Assembly (NCBI GenBank): GCA_963846715.1
Contig: CAWJXA010000008.1
Location: 434,001-498,000 of the forward strand
From: Bog-257 sp963846715
GTDB taxonomy: Bacteria; Acidobacteriota; Terriglobia; Terriglobales; Acidobacteriaceae
Direction: 5' to 3'
DNA length: 64,000 bases
Shown: piece by piece, positions 1 through 7,653 of the stretch
How positions within the stretch are numbered: the stretch's first letter is position 1
How the letters are laid out: each line of letters opens with the position of its first letter
Translations under genes and position numbers: made by a program
Notes under the pieces: generated by a model
What the model saw: the letters and a program-made list of their open reading frames with translations, nothing else
What the model was told of the DNA's origin: nothing
Databases searched by the model: none

Positions 1-360
1 AAGCACATGCAAGGAGGCGCGGCGCTTCGCCCCAGCTTCGGTCAGCACGAGAGAACCGTTGGGAAAATCGAAGGCCGCCAGGGTGTGTCTACCTGCCAAC
101 TTTGCTTCCGGGGGTCGCCAATGCAGCCGGCCGGCGATCATCAGGTGAAGCACCAGCCAGAGATCGCCTTCCAGACCTATCGCGATGCGTTTGCCGATTC
201 GCCGCACCTCGCGAACCTCGCGGCCCTCCGCACTGGCAATGGGAGGCTCCACGGTACGAAGCAGGAAGGCGCTCGCGAGTCGCACAAGGATTAGCCGCTG
301 TCCGACGATGCGGTCTTCGAGCGCACTTATATAAGCGGCAATGTCCGGCAACTCCGGCAT
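1..360 (-). CDS. Fpg/Nei-family DNA glycosylase, N-terminal part (cut by window edge)
   Basis: Reading the minus strand from the ATG at 360 gives MPELPDIAAYISALEDR, the hallmark start of formamidopyrimidine/endonuclease VIII DNA glycosylases. After removal of Met the N-terminal Pro is the Schiff-base nucleophile, followed by the catalytic Glu. A Lys near residue 57 (RRIGKRI) matches the conserved beta-elimination lysine, and LHLMIAGRLHW matches the family's HLxMxGRL block. The frame stays open to base 1, so about 120 of about 270 residues are present; the helix-two-turn-helix and zinc finger lie outside. The role would be excision of oxidised bases in base-excision repair. MutM and Nei cannot be told apart from this part. 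The frame is divergent from the plus-strand gene at 530. Confidence 0.85.
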   Translation of the reverse strand, partial: MPELPDIAAYISALEDRIVGQRLILVRLASAFLLRTVEPPIASAEGREVREVRRIGKRIAIGLEGDLWLVLHLMIAGRLHWRPPEAKLAGRHTLAAFDFPNGSLVLTEAGAKRRASLHVL

Positions 361-529
361 AGATACCAGCTTGCCCGCGACAGGTTTACCTTTGCAACTG
401 CGGTAGCGAAAATGCGCGACTTCCTCGGCGCTGTTTCACAGGACTCGGCACGAAGAAGCGGGTCGTGGATGGCTGTTCCTTGACACCACGTCCGGCATTC
501 TCTACGTTTACTTACGCGGTCGATGCCCT

Positions 530-1355
530 ATGCCAACGCGCATCAAGTTCGTATTGCTGACAGTGCTGATAGCAGGGTGCTGTTTCTTCGCATGGGCAGA
601 TAAGATTCCCGATATCCGCCCGCAGGGTTACGTCACGGATCTTGCGCGCGTCATTGATCCCGCGACCAAGACCAAGCTGGAGACGCTGTGCGCCGAGGTC
701 GAGCAGAAAACAGGGGCGCAAATTGCGGTCGTGACCGTAAACTCCCTCGACGGCCGCACCCGGGAAGATTACGCTGCCGATCTCTACAAACAGCTCGGTG
801 TTGGTTCGAAGAAAGAGAACCGCGGTGTCCTGCTTTTGCTGGCGCCCAAGGAGCGCCAGTACAAGATCGAAGTGGGCTACGGCTTGGAGCCCGTCATTAA
901 CGACGCTCGCGCGGGGGACATCGGCCGCGAGATGGTGCCCGACCTGAAACAGGGCGACTACAGCGGCGCTGTGCTTGTCGGTACGACCCGCATTGCCCAA
1001 CTGATAGCGGCGGACAAGGGTGTGCAGTTGACTGGGGTGCCCGCCTATCAGCCACGCGCCCCCGCATCGGAGACGCCATGGTGGATTCCGGTGCTGATCA
1101 TCGTGATCATCTTCCTCATCGTCCGTGCGTTTTCGCGCGGATCGCGAGGCGGCGGTCGCGGTCCACGATCGGGTGGAGGCGGATCCGCTTTGCCTTGGCT
1201 TCTGGCGGGTAGCGCTCTGGGAGGCCGAGGCGGCAGCTGGGGCGGTGGCTTTGGCGGCAGTTCCGGAGGCTACTCCGGGCGGAGGCGGATTTGGGGGCTT
1301 CGGAGGCTTCGGTGGCGGACTGAGCGGTGGTGGCGGCGCGGGTGGCAGTTGGTGA
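530..1355 (+). CDS. TPM-domain (YgcG-like) exported membrane protein, frameshifted near its C-terminus
   Basis: An N-terminal signal peptide (VLLTVLIAGCCFFAWA) is followed by a TPM domain at about residues 30-170 (YVTDLARVIDPATKTKLETL, AVVTVNSLDGR, GYGLEPVINDARAG). Then come a TM helix (WWIPVLIIVIIFLIVRAF) and a Gly-rich tail. In the start frame the tail becomes RRRIWGLRRLRW after about base 1275 and runs into the next gene. The +1 frame instead gives GGGGFGGFGGFGGGLSGGGG and stops at 1355, 27 bases before the next start. Gly/Phe/Ser tails of that kind are usual in the family, so the natural end is taken as 1355 with one surplus base near 1270-1290. TPM proteins often pair with LemA, which is encoded two genes downstream. 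Function is poorly known (envelope or photosystem maintenance in homologues). Confidence 0.85.
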
Positions 1356-1382
1356 ACTACCGCGCCGGTGGAGTAACGATCT

Positions 1383-2123
1383 ATGAAAAAACCGGAAGGC
1401 AAACTGCAGGAACTCGTGACGCGATTGCAGCAGGCGTGCGGCGACAATCTAGTTTCCATCGTTCTGTATGGATCCGCAGCGCGCGAGGACTTCCACGAGC
1501 AATTCTCAGACGTAAACGTAATGGTCGTGTTGCAGCACCTACGGCCGGATGCGTTTGCGTCCATCTCGGCAGTCCTGCGCTGGTGGAGTCGCGAAGAGAA
1601 ACTGCGACCGCCGATGATCATGACGCTCGAAGAGCTGCGAGAATCCGCCGACGTGTTCGCCATTGAGCTGCTCGATATTCAGCGCTCGCACAAAACGCTT
1701 TTTGGCCAGGATGTAGCGGCCGCCATCGATGTCCCCATGAACCTGCACCGGGTGGAGGTGGAACATGAGTTGCGAACGACACTTCTACGCCTCCGCCACC
1801 ACTTGCTGCTGAGCCCTGACAACGAAGAGGAACTCCGCGCCGTACTAGCGAAGTCGATCACTTCGGTGCTTACGCTATTCCGGCATGCATTGATTGCGTT
1901 GGGAGAGAATCCGCCACACGAGAGGCCGCAGTTGCTGGAAAAAACCGGCCAGGTCTTCGGATTTGACGTGCAGCCTCTGCGGTCAATCCTGGAGTTGAGG
2001 AACGAAGGGGCTCATCCGGAAAATGTACACACGTTGTACCATGCTTACATGAGTGCGATTCAACGTGTCGCTCATGAGCTGGATGCTCGCGTACCCAAGC
2101 GTCAACTGCAAAAATTGACTTAG
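1383..2123 (+). CDS. Nucleotidyltransferase-fold protein with C-terminal HEPN-like helical region
   Basis: The first ~110 residues contain VSIVLYGSAAREDFHEQFSDVNVMVVL, matching the Pol-beta nucleotidyltransferase signature GSxxx(8-12)DxD. Here the second metal-binding Asp is replaced (SDVNV), so catalysis may be weak or lost. The C-terminal half (HELRTTLLRLRHHLLL to LRNEGAHPE) is helical and resembles HEPN/KNTase C-terminal substrate-binding domains. It begins 27 bases after the TPM gene's likely stop and ends 39 bases before lemA, so the three probably form one operon. The substrate is unknown; antibiotic-type or MNT/HEPN-type roles are possible but nothing here decides. Confidence 0.75.
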   Translation: MKKPEGKLQELVTRLQQACGDNLVSIVLYGSAAREDFHEQFSDVNVMVVLQHLRPDAFASISAVLRWWSREEKLRPPMIMTLEELRESADVFAIELLDIQRSHKTLFGQDVAAAIDVPMNLHRVEVEHELRTTLLRLRHHLLLSPDNEEELRAVLAKSITSVLTLFRHALIALGENPPHERPQLLEKTGQVFGFDVQPLRSILELRNEGAHPENVHTLYHAYMSAIQRVAHELDARVPKRQLQKLT

Positions 2124-2162
2124 ATAATCGTCGGTTAATCGAATCAGCCGGGAGAGATTGGC

Positions 2163-2768
2163 ATGAAAACAGGAATCATCGTCCTCATCATAATTGTGTT
2201 GTTGGCGTTGTGGATTGGCGGCACCTTCATTAGCCATCGTAATGAAATGGTGCGCAAGCGCGAAACCGTAAACGCGGCCTGGGCACAGGTGGACGTCGTT
2301 CTGCAGCGCCGGTCCGACTTAATCCCGAACCTGGTTGAGACGGTAAAGGGGTTTGCCACGCACGAAGAGAAAGTCTTCGGCGATATTGCTGCTGCACGTG
2401 CTGCGATGGCGGGAGCGAAGACGCCGCAGGATAAGATCGCGGCCAACGGTCAACTTGACTCAGCTCTCAGCCGTCTGCTGGTGGTGGTTGAGAACTACCC
2501 GCAACTTCGGTCCAACGAAAACTTCCTGCGTTTGCAGGACGAGCTGGCAGGCACGGAAAATCGGATAGCGATCGAGCGCCGCCGCTACAACGAGACGGTG
2601 CAGGATTACAACACCTATATCAGCCTGTTCCCGAATAATATTGTCGCAAGCCTCTCGGGATTTACCCGTAATGACGCGTACTTCAAGACTGACGAAGGAG
2701 CACGACAGGCTCCGAAGGTGAATTTTGGTACGCCGGCACAACAACCGGCTCTGGCACCGGCGAAATAA
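2163..2768 (+). CDS. lemA: LemA family protein
   Basis: This 201-residue protein begins with a TM segment (GIIVLIIIVLLALWIGGTFI) and continues with the LemA core: NAAWAQVDVVLQRRSDLIPNLVETV, KGFATHEEKVFGDIAAARAA, and a C-terminal block with RRYNETVQDYNTYISLFPNNIVA. Length and motifs match the family (about 185-200 residues). LemA proteins are membrane-anchored, with an extracytoplasmic helical domain of unsettled function. They commonly sit beside TPM proteins, as here. A Shine-Dalgarno (GGGAGA) lies about 8 bases upstream of the ATG. A perfect hairpin follows at 2932-2970. Confidence 0.95.
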   Translation: MKTGIIVLIIIVLLALWIGGTFISHRNEMVRKRETVNAAWAQVDVVLQRRSDLIPNLVETVKGFATHEEKVFGDIAAARAAMAGAKTPQDKIAANGQLDSALSRLLVVVENYPQLRSNENFLRLQDELAGTENRIAIERRRYNETVQDYNTYISLFPNNIVASLSGFTRNDAYFKTDEGARQAPKVNFGTPAQQPALAPAK

Positions 2769-2811
2769 AACCGGATGAGCTATAGCGGTTCCGCGATAGA
2801 TGTATCCGATT

Positions 2812-3022
2812 TGCACGGGTAGTGCGGCGCTTTAAATTGGATTATTCACGAGGAAGTCACGCTGCCTTCTGCTGGGAGAACAGATGAATAATCCAGCTTC
2901 AGCGCCGCGTTCCGCTTCCGTCAAACATCCTGCTTAAGCCGCTGAGGTCGTCGACCTCAGCGGCTTAAGCGACTTTTCTTGTTGCCCTATACGCAGGCCT
3001 GAAGGCCCGCACTACCCGTACG
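2812..3022. repeat. Intergenic GC-rich palindromes (REP-like)
   Basis: The segment between lemA and the convergent PLP-enzyme gene carries GGGTAGTGCGGCGCTT at 2818, TTCAGCGCCGCG at about 2899, and GGCCTGAAGGCC followed by CGCACTACCC at 2996-3017. These words recur at 40.1, 45.2, 51.2, 55.2-55.6, 62.5 and 63.1 kb, always outside genes. They look like a dispersed palindromic repeat family. No gene is seen here. Confidence 0.6.
2932..2970. terminator. Perfect 19-bp inverted repeat with 1-nt centre after lemA
   Basis: The arm 2932-2950 (GCTTAAGCCGCTGAGGTCG) is the exact reverse complement of 2952-2970, with a single T between. The plus strand continues GACTTTTCTTGTT. It lies between convergent genes, so it may terminate lemA transcription. 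The lack of a loop means it would form a cruciform or a hairpin with a few opened central pairs. Confidence 0.55.
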
Positions 3023-3049
3023 AGCGGATACACCAATCTGGGAAGTGCT

Positions 3050-4246
3050 CTAGACACATGGTTGCTCGCTGGCCTGCGCGCTGCTGGTCGCAACGGCAAC
3101 CCCGCAGGCGGCGCGATCGAACGCCTGCTCCAAATCAGCCAGCAGATCGTCCACGTCTTCGATTCCCACGGACAGGCGAACCAGGTCCGTTGTCAACGAA
3201 CGTGCCTGCCGAGCTTCGGCGGGAATGCTCGCATGGGACATGCAGCCAGGCAAGCTGATTGAGGAATTCACGCTGCCGAAGCTCACGCTAATGCGAAACA
3301 ACTGCGTCGCCTCCACTACTTGCTTCGAGATCGCGAACGAACCTGTCTCAAAGCTGATCACCGCCCCGGCTCCGCGCGTCTGGGCAGCGTGCAATTCGTG
3401 ACCCGGATGGCTTGCCAAGCCGGGGTAATGCACGCGCTGGACAGCAGGATGCGCGCACAAGAAGTTCGCTACCTTCAGCGCATTCGCCTGCTGGCAATCG
3501 AGACGTAGCTTAAGTGTCTTCACTCCCCGCAGGAGAAGATAGCAATCGAAGGGACCCAGCGCGGCGCCTTCTCCGTTCTGGATGAAGTAGATTTGCTCGG
3601 CAAGGTCGGCCCGTTTTACTGCGACGACCCCCGCGGTCACGTCGCTATGGCCGCACAGATACTTCGTCGCCGAGTGCACGACGATGTCGGCTCCCAGATC
3701 AAGCGGATTCTGCAGGTATGGCGACATCGCGCTGCTATCCACGCACAACAGCGCGCCGTGCTGGTGCGCCAGATCGGCCAGCTTTCGGATGTCTACGATT
3801 CGCAGCAGCGGGTTGGTTGGGGTCTCGATGTAAAGCAGCTTGGTTCGAGAAGTGATCTGCGAGGCGAAAGTCTCGACGTTACACGCATCGGCATAACGGA
3901 CGGTCACGCCGGTGCGATCCAGAATTCTGGAGAACAGTCGATAGGTTCCACCGTACAGATCATCGCCGGCAAGGATTTCGTCGCCCACCGAGAGCAATCG
4001 CGCCACGGCGCTGATCGCTGCCAGTCCGCTGGAGAAACAGAATGCACGGTCGGCATTCTCCAGGCGCGCCAACAGATCTTCAAGCACGGTACGGGTTGGA
4101 TTACCGCTGCGCGAGTAGTCGTAGCGACCGAAGGCGTCCGCTTCCTCTTGCTCGAAGGTTGCGGTCTGGTAGATAGGGGTCGCAATCGGCCGGAACGGAT
4201 CCTCCGGACAGGCATTGAAAGTAAGAAGTCGGCTGGCGAATTTCAT
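3050..4246 (-). CDS. Cystathionine gamma-synthase-family PLP enzyme (second copy of the operon)
   Basis: This is a full-length Cys/Met-metabolism PLP enzyme. YDYSRSGNPTRTVLEDLLARLE and FCFSSGLAAISAV are the family's N-terminal blocks, YGGTYRLF binds substrate, IETPTNPLLRIVDI is conserved, and the PLP lysine is in HSATKYLCGHSD. The usual D-N-T block is changed to VDSSAMSPYLQ, unlike the paralogue at 5958. The ATG at 4246 is chosen over 4270 because GGGAGGG lies just upstream. It overlaps the stop of the aspartokinase-homoserine dehydrogenase gene by four bases, implying translational coupling. Likely role: transsulfuration or sulfhydrylation of activated homoserine to methionine precursors. 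The exact reaction (gamma-synthase, O-acylhomoserine sulfhydrylase or beta/gamma-lyase) cannot be read from sequence. Confidence 0.88.
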   Translation of the reverse strand: MKFASRLLTFNACPEDPFRPIATPIYQTATFEQEEADAFGRYDYSRSGNPTRTVLEDLLARLENADRAFCFSSGLAAISAVARLLSVGDEILAGDDLYGGTYRLFSRILDRTGVTVRYADACNVETFASQITSRTKLLYIETPTNPLLRIVDIRKLADLAHQHGALLCVDSSAMSPYLQNPLDLGADIVVHSATKYLCGHSDVTAGVVAVKRADLAEQIYFIQNGEGAALGPFDCYLLLRGVKTLKLRLDCQQANALKVANFLCAHPAVQRVHYPGLASHPGHELHAAQTRGAGAVISFETGSFAISKQVVEATQLFRISVSFGSVNSSISLPGCMSHASIPAEARQARSLTTDLVRLSVGIEDVDDLLADLEQAFDRAACGVAVATSSAQASEQPCV

Positions 4247-5976
4247 GAGGCCCTCCCGGCGGCAAAACATTCATCGGCAACATTCAACTGCGAGGCGCGG
4301 TAGACATCGCATACGTCAGCCATTACCGACACTGCGGTGGGCCATCGTCCGGCGCCTTTGCCTCGCACCTGCACCACGTCGCCGTTCTGCGATTCGATTT
4401 CCAGGCAGTTCTCTTCATTGATGGTTTGCGCAAAAGAGTGCGTCTGCGCCACGAGTTGCGGAGCAATCCGCGCTCGCACACCAAACTTGTCCTGGCTCAG
4501 GGTCGCAACCAGACGGACGGAGTGACCTGACCGTGCGGCCTCCTGCACTGAGTCGCTATCGAAGTGCTCAATGCCGGTGCGTTCGATTTCGGCGGGATTC
4601 AGCCATGCCCCGAAAGCCGTCTGGGCCAGCAGCGCCAGTTTGTGCGCGGCATCGCTGCCGTCGAGATCTGAAGTTGGATTCTGTTCCGCGAATCCCAGCC
4701 GCTGCGCTTCCGCGAGCGCTGCCTCGCGACTCAGGCCTTGGGCAAGACGGTCGAGGATGAAATTGGTGGTCCCGTTCACCACACCGTGCAAGGTGCGGAT
4801 GCCGCTGCTTTGCGCGATGCGGCCCACTTGCTCCAGCATCGGCACACCACCGCCGACGGCTGCCGAGTACAACAACTGCACGCCCGCGAAGTCAGCAATT
4901 CGGCGAAGCTGCTTGCCGTTGCGGCTCACCACCAGCTTGTTTGCGGTAATAACGTGCTTGCCCGCCTTCAGCGCCGCTTCAATCAATTCCTTCGCCGGCG
5001 ACAGGCCGCCGATCAATTCGATGATCACTTCGCAGTCAGAATTGACGACCTCCCATGGGTCGTGCGTAAGCAACTCGGACGGAATGCCGTCCTCGCGATC
5101 CAGGTGACGGACGGCGACTTGCCGGACGGCGAACGTCTCCGGATGAGCTGCGAGTGTGCGATAAACTCCGAGTCCCACTGTGCCTGCCCCGAGCAGTCCG
5201 ATACGCAACGGGGCAGCGGACGGAAACTCGTCGGCAAACGATATGGGGAGGCCGCAGATGAGGGTTGGCGAGTCAGAATTGAGCGTCGCCACTTCAATGG
5301 TGAGCCCGTGCTGTTCGGCAAACTCGATCGCTCTCGGCTGCACCACACCATTGCCGACGCGCACCGCCTGCGTCCAGGTGACAGTGCTATAGCGACGCGG
5401 GACGTTGACGGTGTCGGCCGGGTCGTATTCGAAGATTCCGTTGACATCTTTTATCAGCCGGCAGCGTTCAGCCCCTAGATGATGAGCGACGAAGACGGCG
5501 GTCAAATCAGAACCGCCGCGTCCCAGGAGGGAGAGCGTACCGTCTTCCTGGCGCCCGACGAACCCGGGCACCACCGCTACTGAGGCATTTTCTAAAATGC
5601 TCAGCAGCCGCGGAACGTCGATGCCGCAAGGCTCCGCGTTCAAGAGTGGGCCATGGGTTTGCAGGCCGAGTCGGACTTCATCCACAACCGCGGACTTTAT
5701 TCCGGAGCGTTCGAGTGCAAGCGTCAGTAGCGATGCTGACATAGCTTCGCCAGTCGCGACTAACGTGGCGACGGCTTGGTCACTCAGGCCGGAACCGTAG
5801 GCTTGCGCACGTGCCAGCAAACCATCGGTGGTCGACCCAATCGCCGAAACGACCGCAACCACGCGGTGGCCATCGCGAGTCCAGCGATAAATTTCCTGGA
5901 GAGCCTTGGAGAGATCAGCCTCGCAGCCCAGCACTGAGCTGCCAAACTTCAGAACAGTTATCGGGTAGTGACGCAT
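4243..5976 (-). CDS. Bifunctional aspartokinase / homoserine dehydrogenase without ACT domains
   Basis: Residues 1-250 are an aspartokinase catalytic domain (ITVLKFGSSVL, VVSAIGSTTDGLL, SLLGRGGSDLTAVFVA, LIKDVNGIFEYDP). From about residue 253 the protein is homoserine dehydrogenase: LRIGLLGAGTVGLGVY (NAD-binding loop), KAGKHVITANK, LLYSAAVGGGVPM, VVNGTTNFIL, PTSDLDGSDAAHKLALLA. At about 577 residues it is far shorter than ThrA/MetL (about 810) because the two ACT domains normally between the halves are absent. It should convert aspartate to aspartyl phosphate and aspartate semialdehyde to homoserine. Lack of ACT suggests no amino-acid feedback, leaving control to expression. The ATG at 5976 has GGGGAGGG upstream; an upstream extension has no domain homology. 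It overlaps the preceding PLP gene by 19 bases. Confidence 0.93.
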   Translation of the reverse strand: MRHYPITVLKFGSSVLGCEADLSKALQEIYRWTRDGHRVVAVVSAIGSTTDGLLARAQAYGSGLSDQAVATLVATGEAMSASLLTLALERSGIKSAVVDEVRLGLQTHGPLLNAEPCGIDVPRLLSILENASVAVVPGFVGRQEDGTLSLLGRGGSDLTAVFVAHHLGAERCRLIKDVNGIFEYDPADTVNVPRRYSTVTWTQAVRVGNGVVQPRAIEFAEQHGLTIEVATLNSDSPTLICGLPISFADEFPSAAPLRIGLLGAGTVGLGVYRTLAAHPETFAVRQVAVRHLDREDGIPSELLTHDPWEVVNSDCEVIIELIGGLSPAKELIEAALKAGKHVITANKLVVSRNGKQLRRIADFAGVQLLYSAAVGGGVPMLEQVGRIAQSSGIRTLHGVVNGTTNFILDRLAQGLSREAALAEAQRLGFAEQNPTSDLDGSDAAHKLALLAQTAFGAWLNPAEIERTGIEHFDSDSVQEAARSGHSVRLVATLSQDKFGVRARIAPQLVAQTHSFAQTINEENCLEIESQNGDVVQVRGKGAGRWPTAVSVMADVCDVYRASQLNVADECFAAGRAS

Positions 5977-7157
5977 GACGCCCTCCCCGCTTTTTCGGTT
6001 GCGATTGCCAAGGCCTGTTCCAGGTCGGCAATGATGTCTTCCGGGGACTCGAGGCCAACCGAGAGCCGTATCAGGCCATCGGTAATGCCAATCTTTTTTC
6101 GAGTTTCTGCGGGCACATCGCCATGTGTCATGGAAACCGGATGGGTGATTAGCGTTTCGACCGCGCCGAGGTTCTCGGCCAGCGAGCAAAGCCGCACGGA
6201 GTTCATTAGTTCGATGGCAGCCTCGGCCCCGGCTGTGATCTCGAAGGCGAGCATGCCCCCATGCGCCAGGTGCTGGCGTTCCGCCAACGCCTTCTGCGGA
6301 AACGAAGCGAGCCCGGGATAATGCACACGCTCAACCGCGGGATGCGATTCCAGCCATTGCGCGACGATGGAAGCGTTCTCGGAGTGAAGCTTGAGCCGCA
6401 CGGGCAGCGTCTTGATTCCGCGCTGCGTTAACCACGCGTCTTGCGGCGACTGAATGCAGCCCGTGGTCTTGCGAATCAAACGGAAGCGCTCGAGGAGTTG
6501 TTCGTCGTGCGTCGCCAGTGAACCGCCTACCGTGGCGTTGTGGCCTTCGATGTATTTGGTAGTGGAAAGCACGCTGATGTCGGCGCCGAGTTGAAACACG
6601 GGTTGCAGCACCGGCGTCAGGAAGGTGTTGTCCACCGCGAGAAGTACGCCGCGCCGGCGTGCAACGGCTGCAATTGCCGGAATGTCGCATAACTTCAGCG
6701 TGGGATTCCCCGGCGTCTCGATGAAGATCAACTTAGTCCGCGGAGTGATAGCCTGCTCGACCAGTTCCGCGCGGGATGCATCGACCAGCGTGTGCTGGAT
6801 GCCGAGTCCAGTCAGCAGTTGCTGGCACAGGCGCACGGTGCCGCCGTAGACAACTTCAGAAATCACCACGTGGTCGCCGGACTTGAGCAGCGAAAGAAAC
6901 AGGGTGGTGATCGCCGCCATGCCGGTTGCGAAGCACACGGTGGCGGGTGTGCCTTCGAGCGCAGCCAAGGCGTGCTCCAGCGCGTCAACGGTTGGGTTGG
7001 TTGCGCGCGAATAGGTGAATCCCTTGTGAACTCCAACCGCTTGTTGCACGAAGGTTGTGGATTGACAGATAGGCTGGAGAATGGCGCCAGTAGTCGGATC
7101 GGGTCCGAGTCCGCCATGAATAGCAATGGTAGGTATGTCGTAATTGCCGTGTGACAC
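5958..7157 (-). CDS. Cystathionine gamma-synthase/lyase-type PLP enzyme, first gene of the met operon
   Basis: Canonical 399-residue Cys/Met-metabolism PLP enzyme. TIAIHGGLGPDPTTGAILQPI is the family start, followed by TYSRATNPTVDALE, CFATGMAAIT, VYGGTVRL, FIETPGNPTLKLCDI, AVDNTFLTPVLQ, PLP lysine in LSTTKYIEGHNATVGG, and the C-terminal LIRLSVGLESPEDIIADL. It starts at a GTG (7157) preceded by GAAGGGAGATTCACC. It leads an operon with the aspartokinase-homoserine dehydrogenase and a second PLP enzyme, so it likely works on acylhomoserine to make cystathionine or homocysteine. Its Shine-Dalgarno is one strand of a predicted leader hairpin (7162-7251), so translation is probably regulated. Confidence 0.92.
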   Translation of the reverse strand: MSHGNYDIPTIAIHGGLGPDPTTGAILQPICQSTTFVQQAVGVHKGFTYSRATNPTVDALEHALAALEGTPATVCFATGMAAITTLFLSLLKSGDHVVISEVVYGGTVRLCQQLLTGLGIQHTLVDASRAELVEQAITPRTKLIFIETPGNPTLKLCDIPAIAAVARRRGVLLAVDNTFLTPVLQPVFQLGADISVLSTTKYIEGHNATVGGSLATHDEQLLERFRLIRKTTGCIQSPQDAWLTQRGIKTLPVRLKLHSENASIVAQWLESHPAVERVHYPGLASFPQKALAERQHLAHGGMLAFEITAGAEAAIELMNSVRLCSLAENLGAVETLITHPVSMTHGDVPAETRKKIGITDGLIRLSVGLESPEDIIADLEQALAIATEKAGRASCVTTR

Positions 7158-7161
7158 GGTG

Positions 7162-7251
7162 AATCTCCCTTCAATGTCTGAGCGAAAAATGGGCTTAAAA
7201 CAAAATCGCCGCCGGTGTAAGCCCCAGGCGGCCGCTCAGTGAAGGGAGATT
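7162..7251 (-). promoter_or_regulatory. Attenuator-like leader fold: terminator hairpin nested in an SD-sequestering stem
   Basis: On the minus strand GCCGCC (7232-7227) pairs with GGCGGC (7213-7208) and is followed by GATTTTGTTTT, an intrinsic-terminator shape. Outside it, AATCTCCCTTC (complement of 7241-7251) pairs perfectly over 11 bp with GAAGGGAGATT (complement of 7162-7172), which contains the Shine-Dalgarno of the first met gene. A further 7 bp (7233-7239 with 7178-7184) joins the two. The 5' arm of the terminator (7221-7232) can instead pair over 12 bp, with one G-U, to 7289-7300 inside the leader-peptide frame, giving a mutually exclusive antiterminator. This is inferred from pairing only. 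Confidence 0.7.
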
Positions 7252-7264
7252 GTTAGGTGCGTGA

Positions 7265-7342
7265 TTACACTCCCGACGCAGGCACGGCGCCACCTGGGGC
7301 GCACATGGCCATAAACATTCGGGAATGAATCAGCAAACGCAT
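7265..7342 (-). CDS. Putative 25-residue leader peptide rich in Met codons
   Basis: Between the promoter and the attenuator a short frame starts at ATG 7342 and reads MRLLIHSRMFMAMC, then a Gly/Ala/Pro/Val tail to TAA at 7265. Four of the first 13 residues are Met (positions 1, 9, 11, 13) and position 14 is Cys, suiting control of a methionine operon. It starts about 26 bases after the inferred transcription start. The codons straight after the Met/Cys cluster form the antiterminator arm (7289-7300). Translation is not proven and the ribosome-binding site is weak (CAGG about 8 bases upstream). Confidence 0.55.
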   Translation of the reverse strand: MRLLIHSRMFMAMCAPGGAVPASGV

Positions 7343-7374
7343 ATCAAAACCTGATCACAAGAATCAGTGACAAG

Positions 7375-7402
7375 AGAATACCACACGGCAAGTTTCTGTC
7401 AA
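7375..7402 (-). promoter_or_regulatory. Sigma-70-type promoter of the met operon
   Basis: On the minus strand TTGACA (complement of 7397-7402) is separated by 16 bases from TATTCT (complement of 7375-7380). The -35 is perfect and the -10 matches at four of six positions. Initiation near 7368 would give a leader RNA of about 210 nt before the GTG at 7157. From 7403 to 7653 I see no gene or structure. Confidence 0.7.
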
Positions 7403-7653
7403 GGAAAAGGTGACGTGGGTAGCGGTCAGTGGTCTTTCCACAAGCTATTTTGCCATCGAGCCGCGTGCTAGCATCGCTCCGTGATCAAATGGCCATTGAT
7501 CCTGTAGAATTTAGCGAGGAAGAGTGCCGGGAAACTTCTCAGTTGATATTTCATACAGCGAAGAGCCCTTTCAGCATTGATATGAGATCCTCCCTAATGC
7601 CCAGCAGAGCAAGGGATTCGGTGTGATTTCCGTGCTTCTGACGTAGTTACTTC

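Noticed and set aside
4738..5478. Long plus-strand frames opposite the aspartokinase gene
   Set aside because: Antisense shadows of a clear conserved gene.
7162..7368. SAM-I riboswitch in the met leader
   Set aside because: The usual conserved core (GAGGG...GCAACC-type words) is absent; a leader-peptide attenuator fits better.
7429..7626. Plus-strand 65-residue frame upstream of the met promoter
   Set aside because: Poor composition, no RBS and no family motif; lies in promoter-proximal noncoding sequence.
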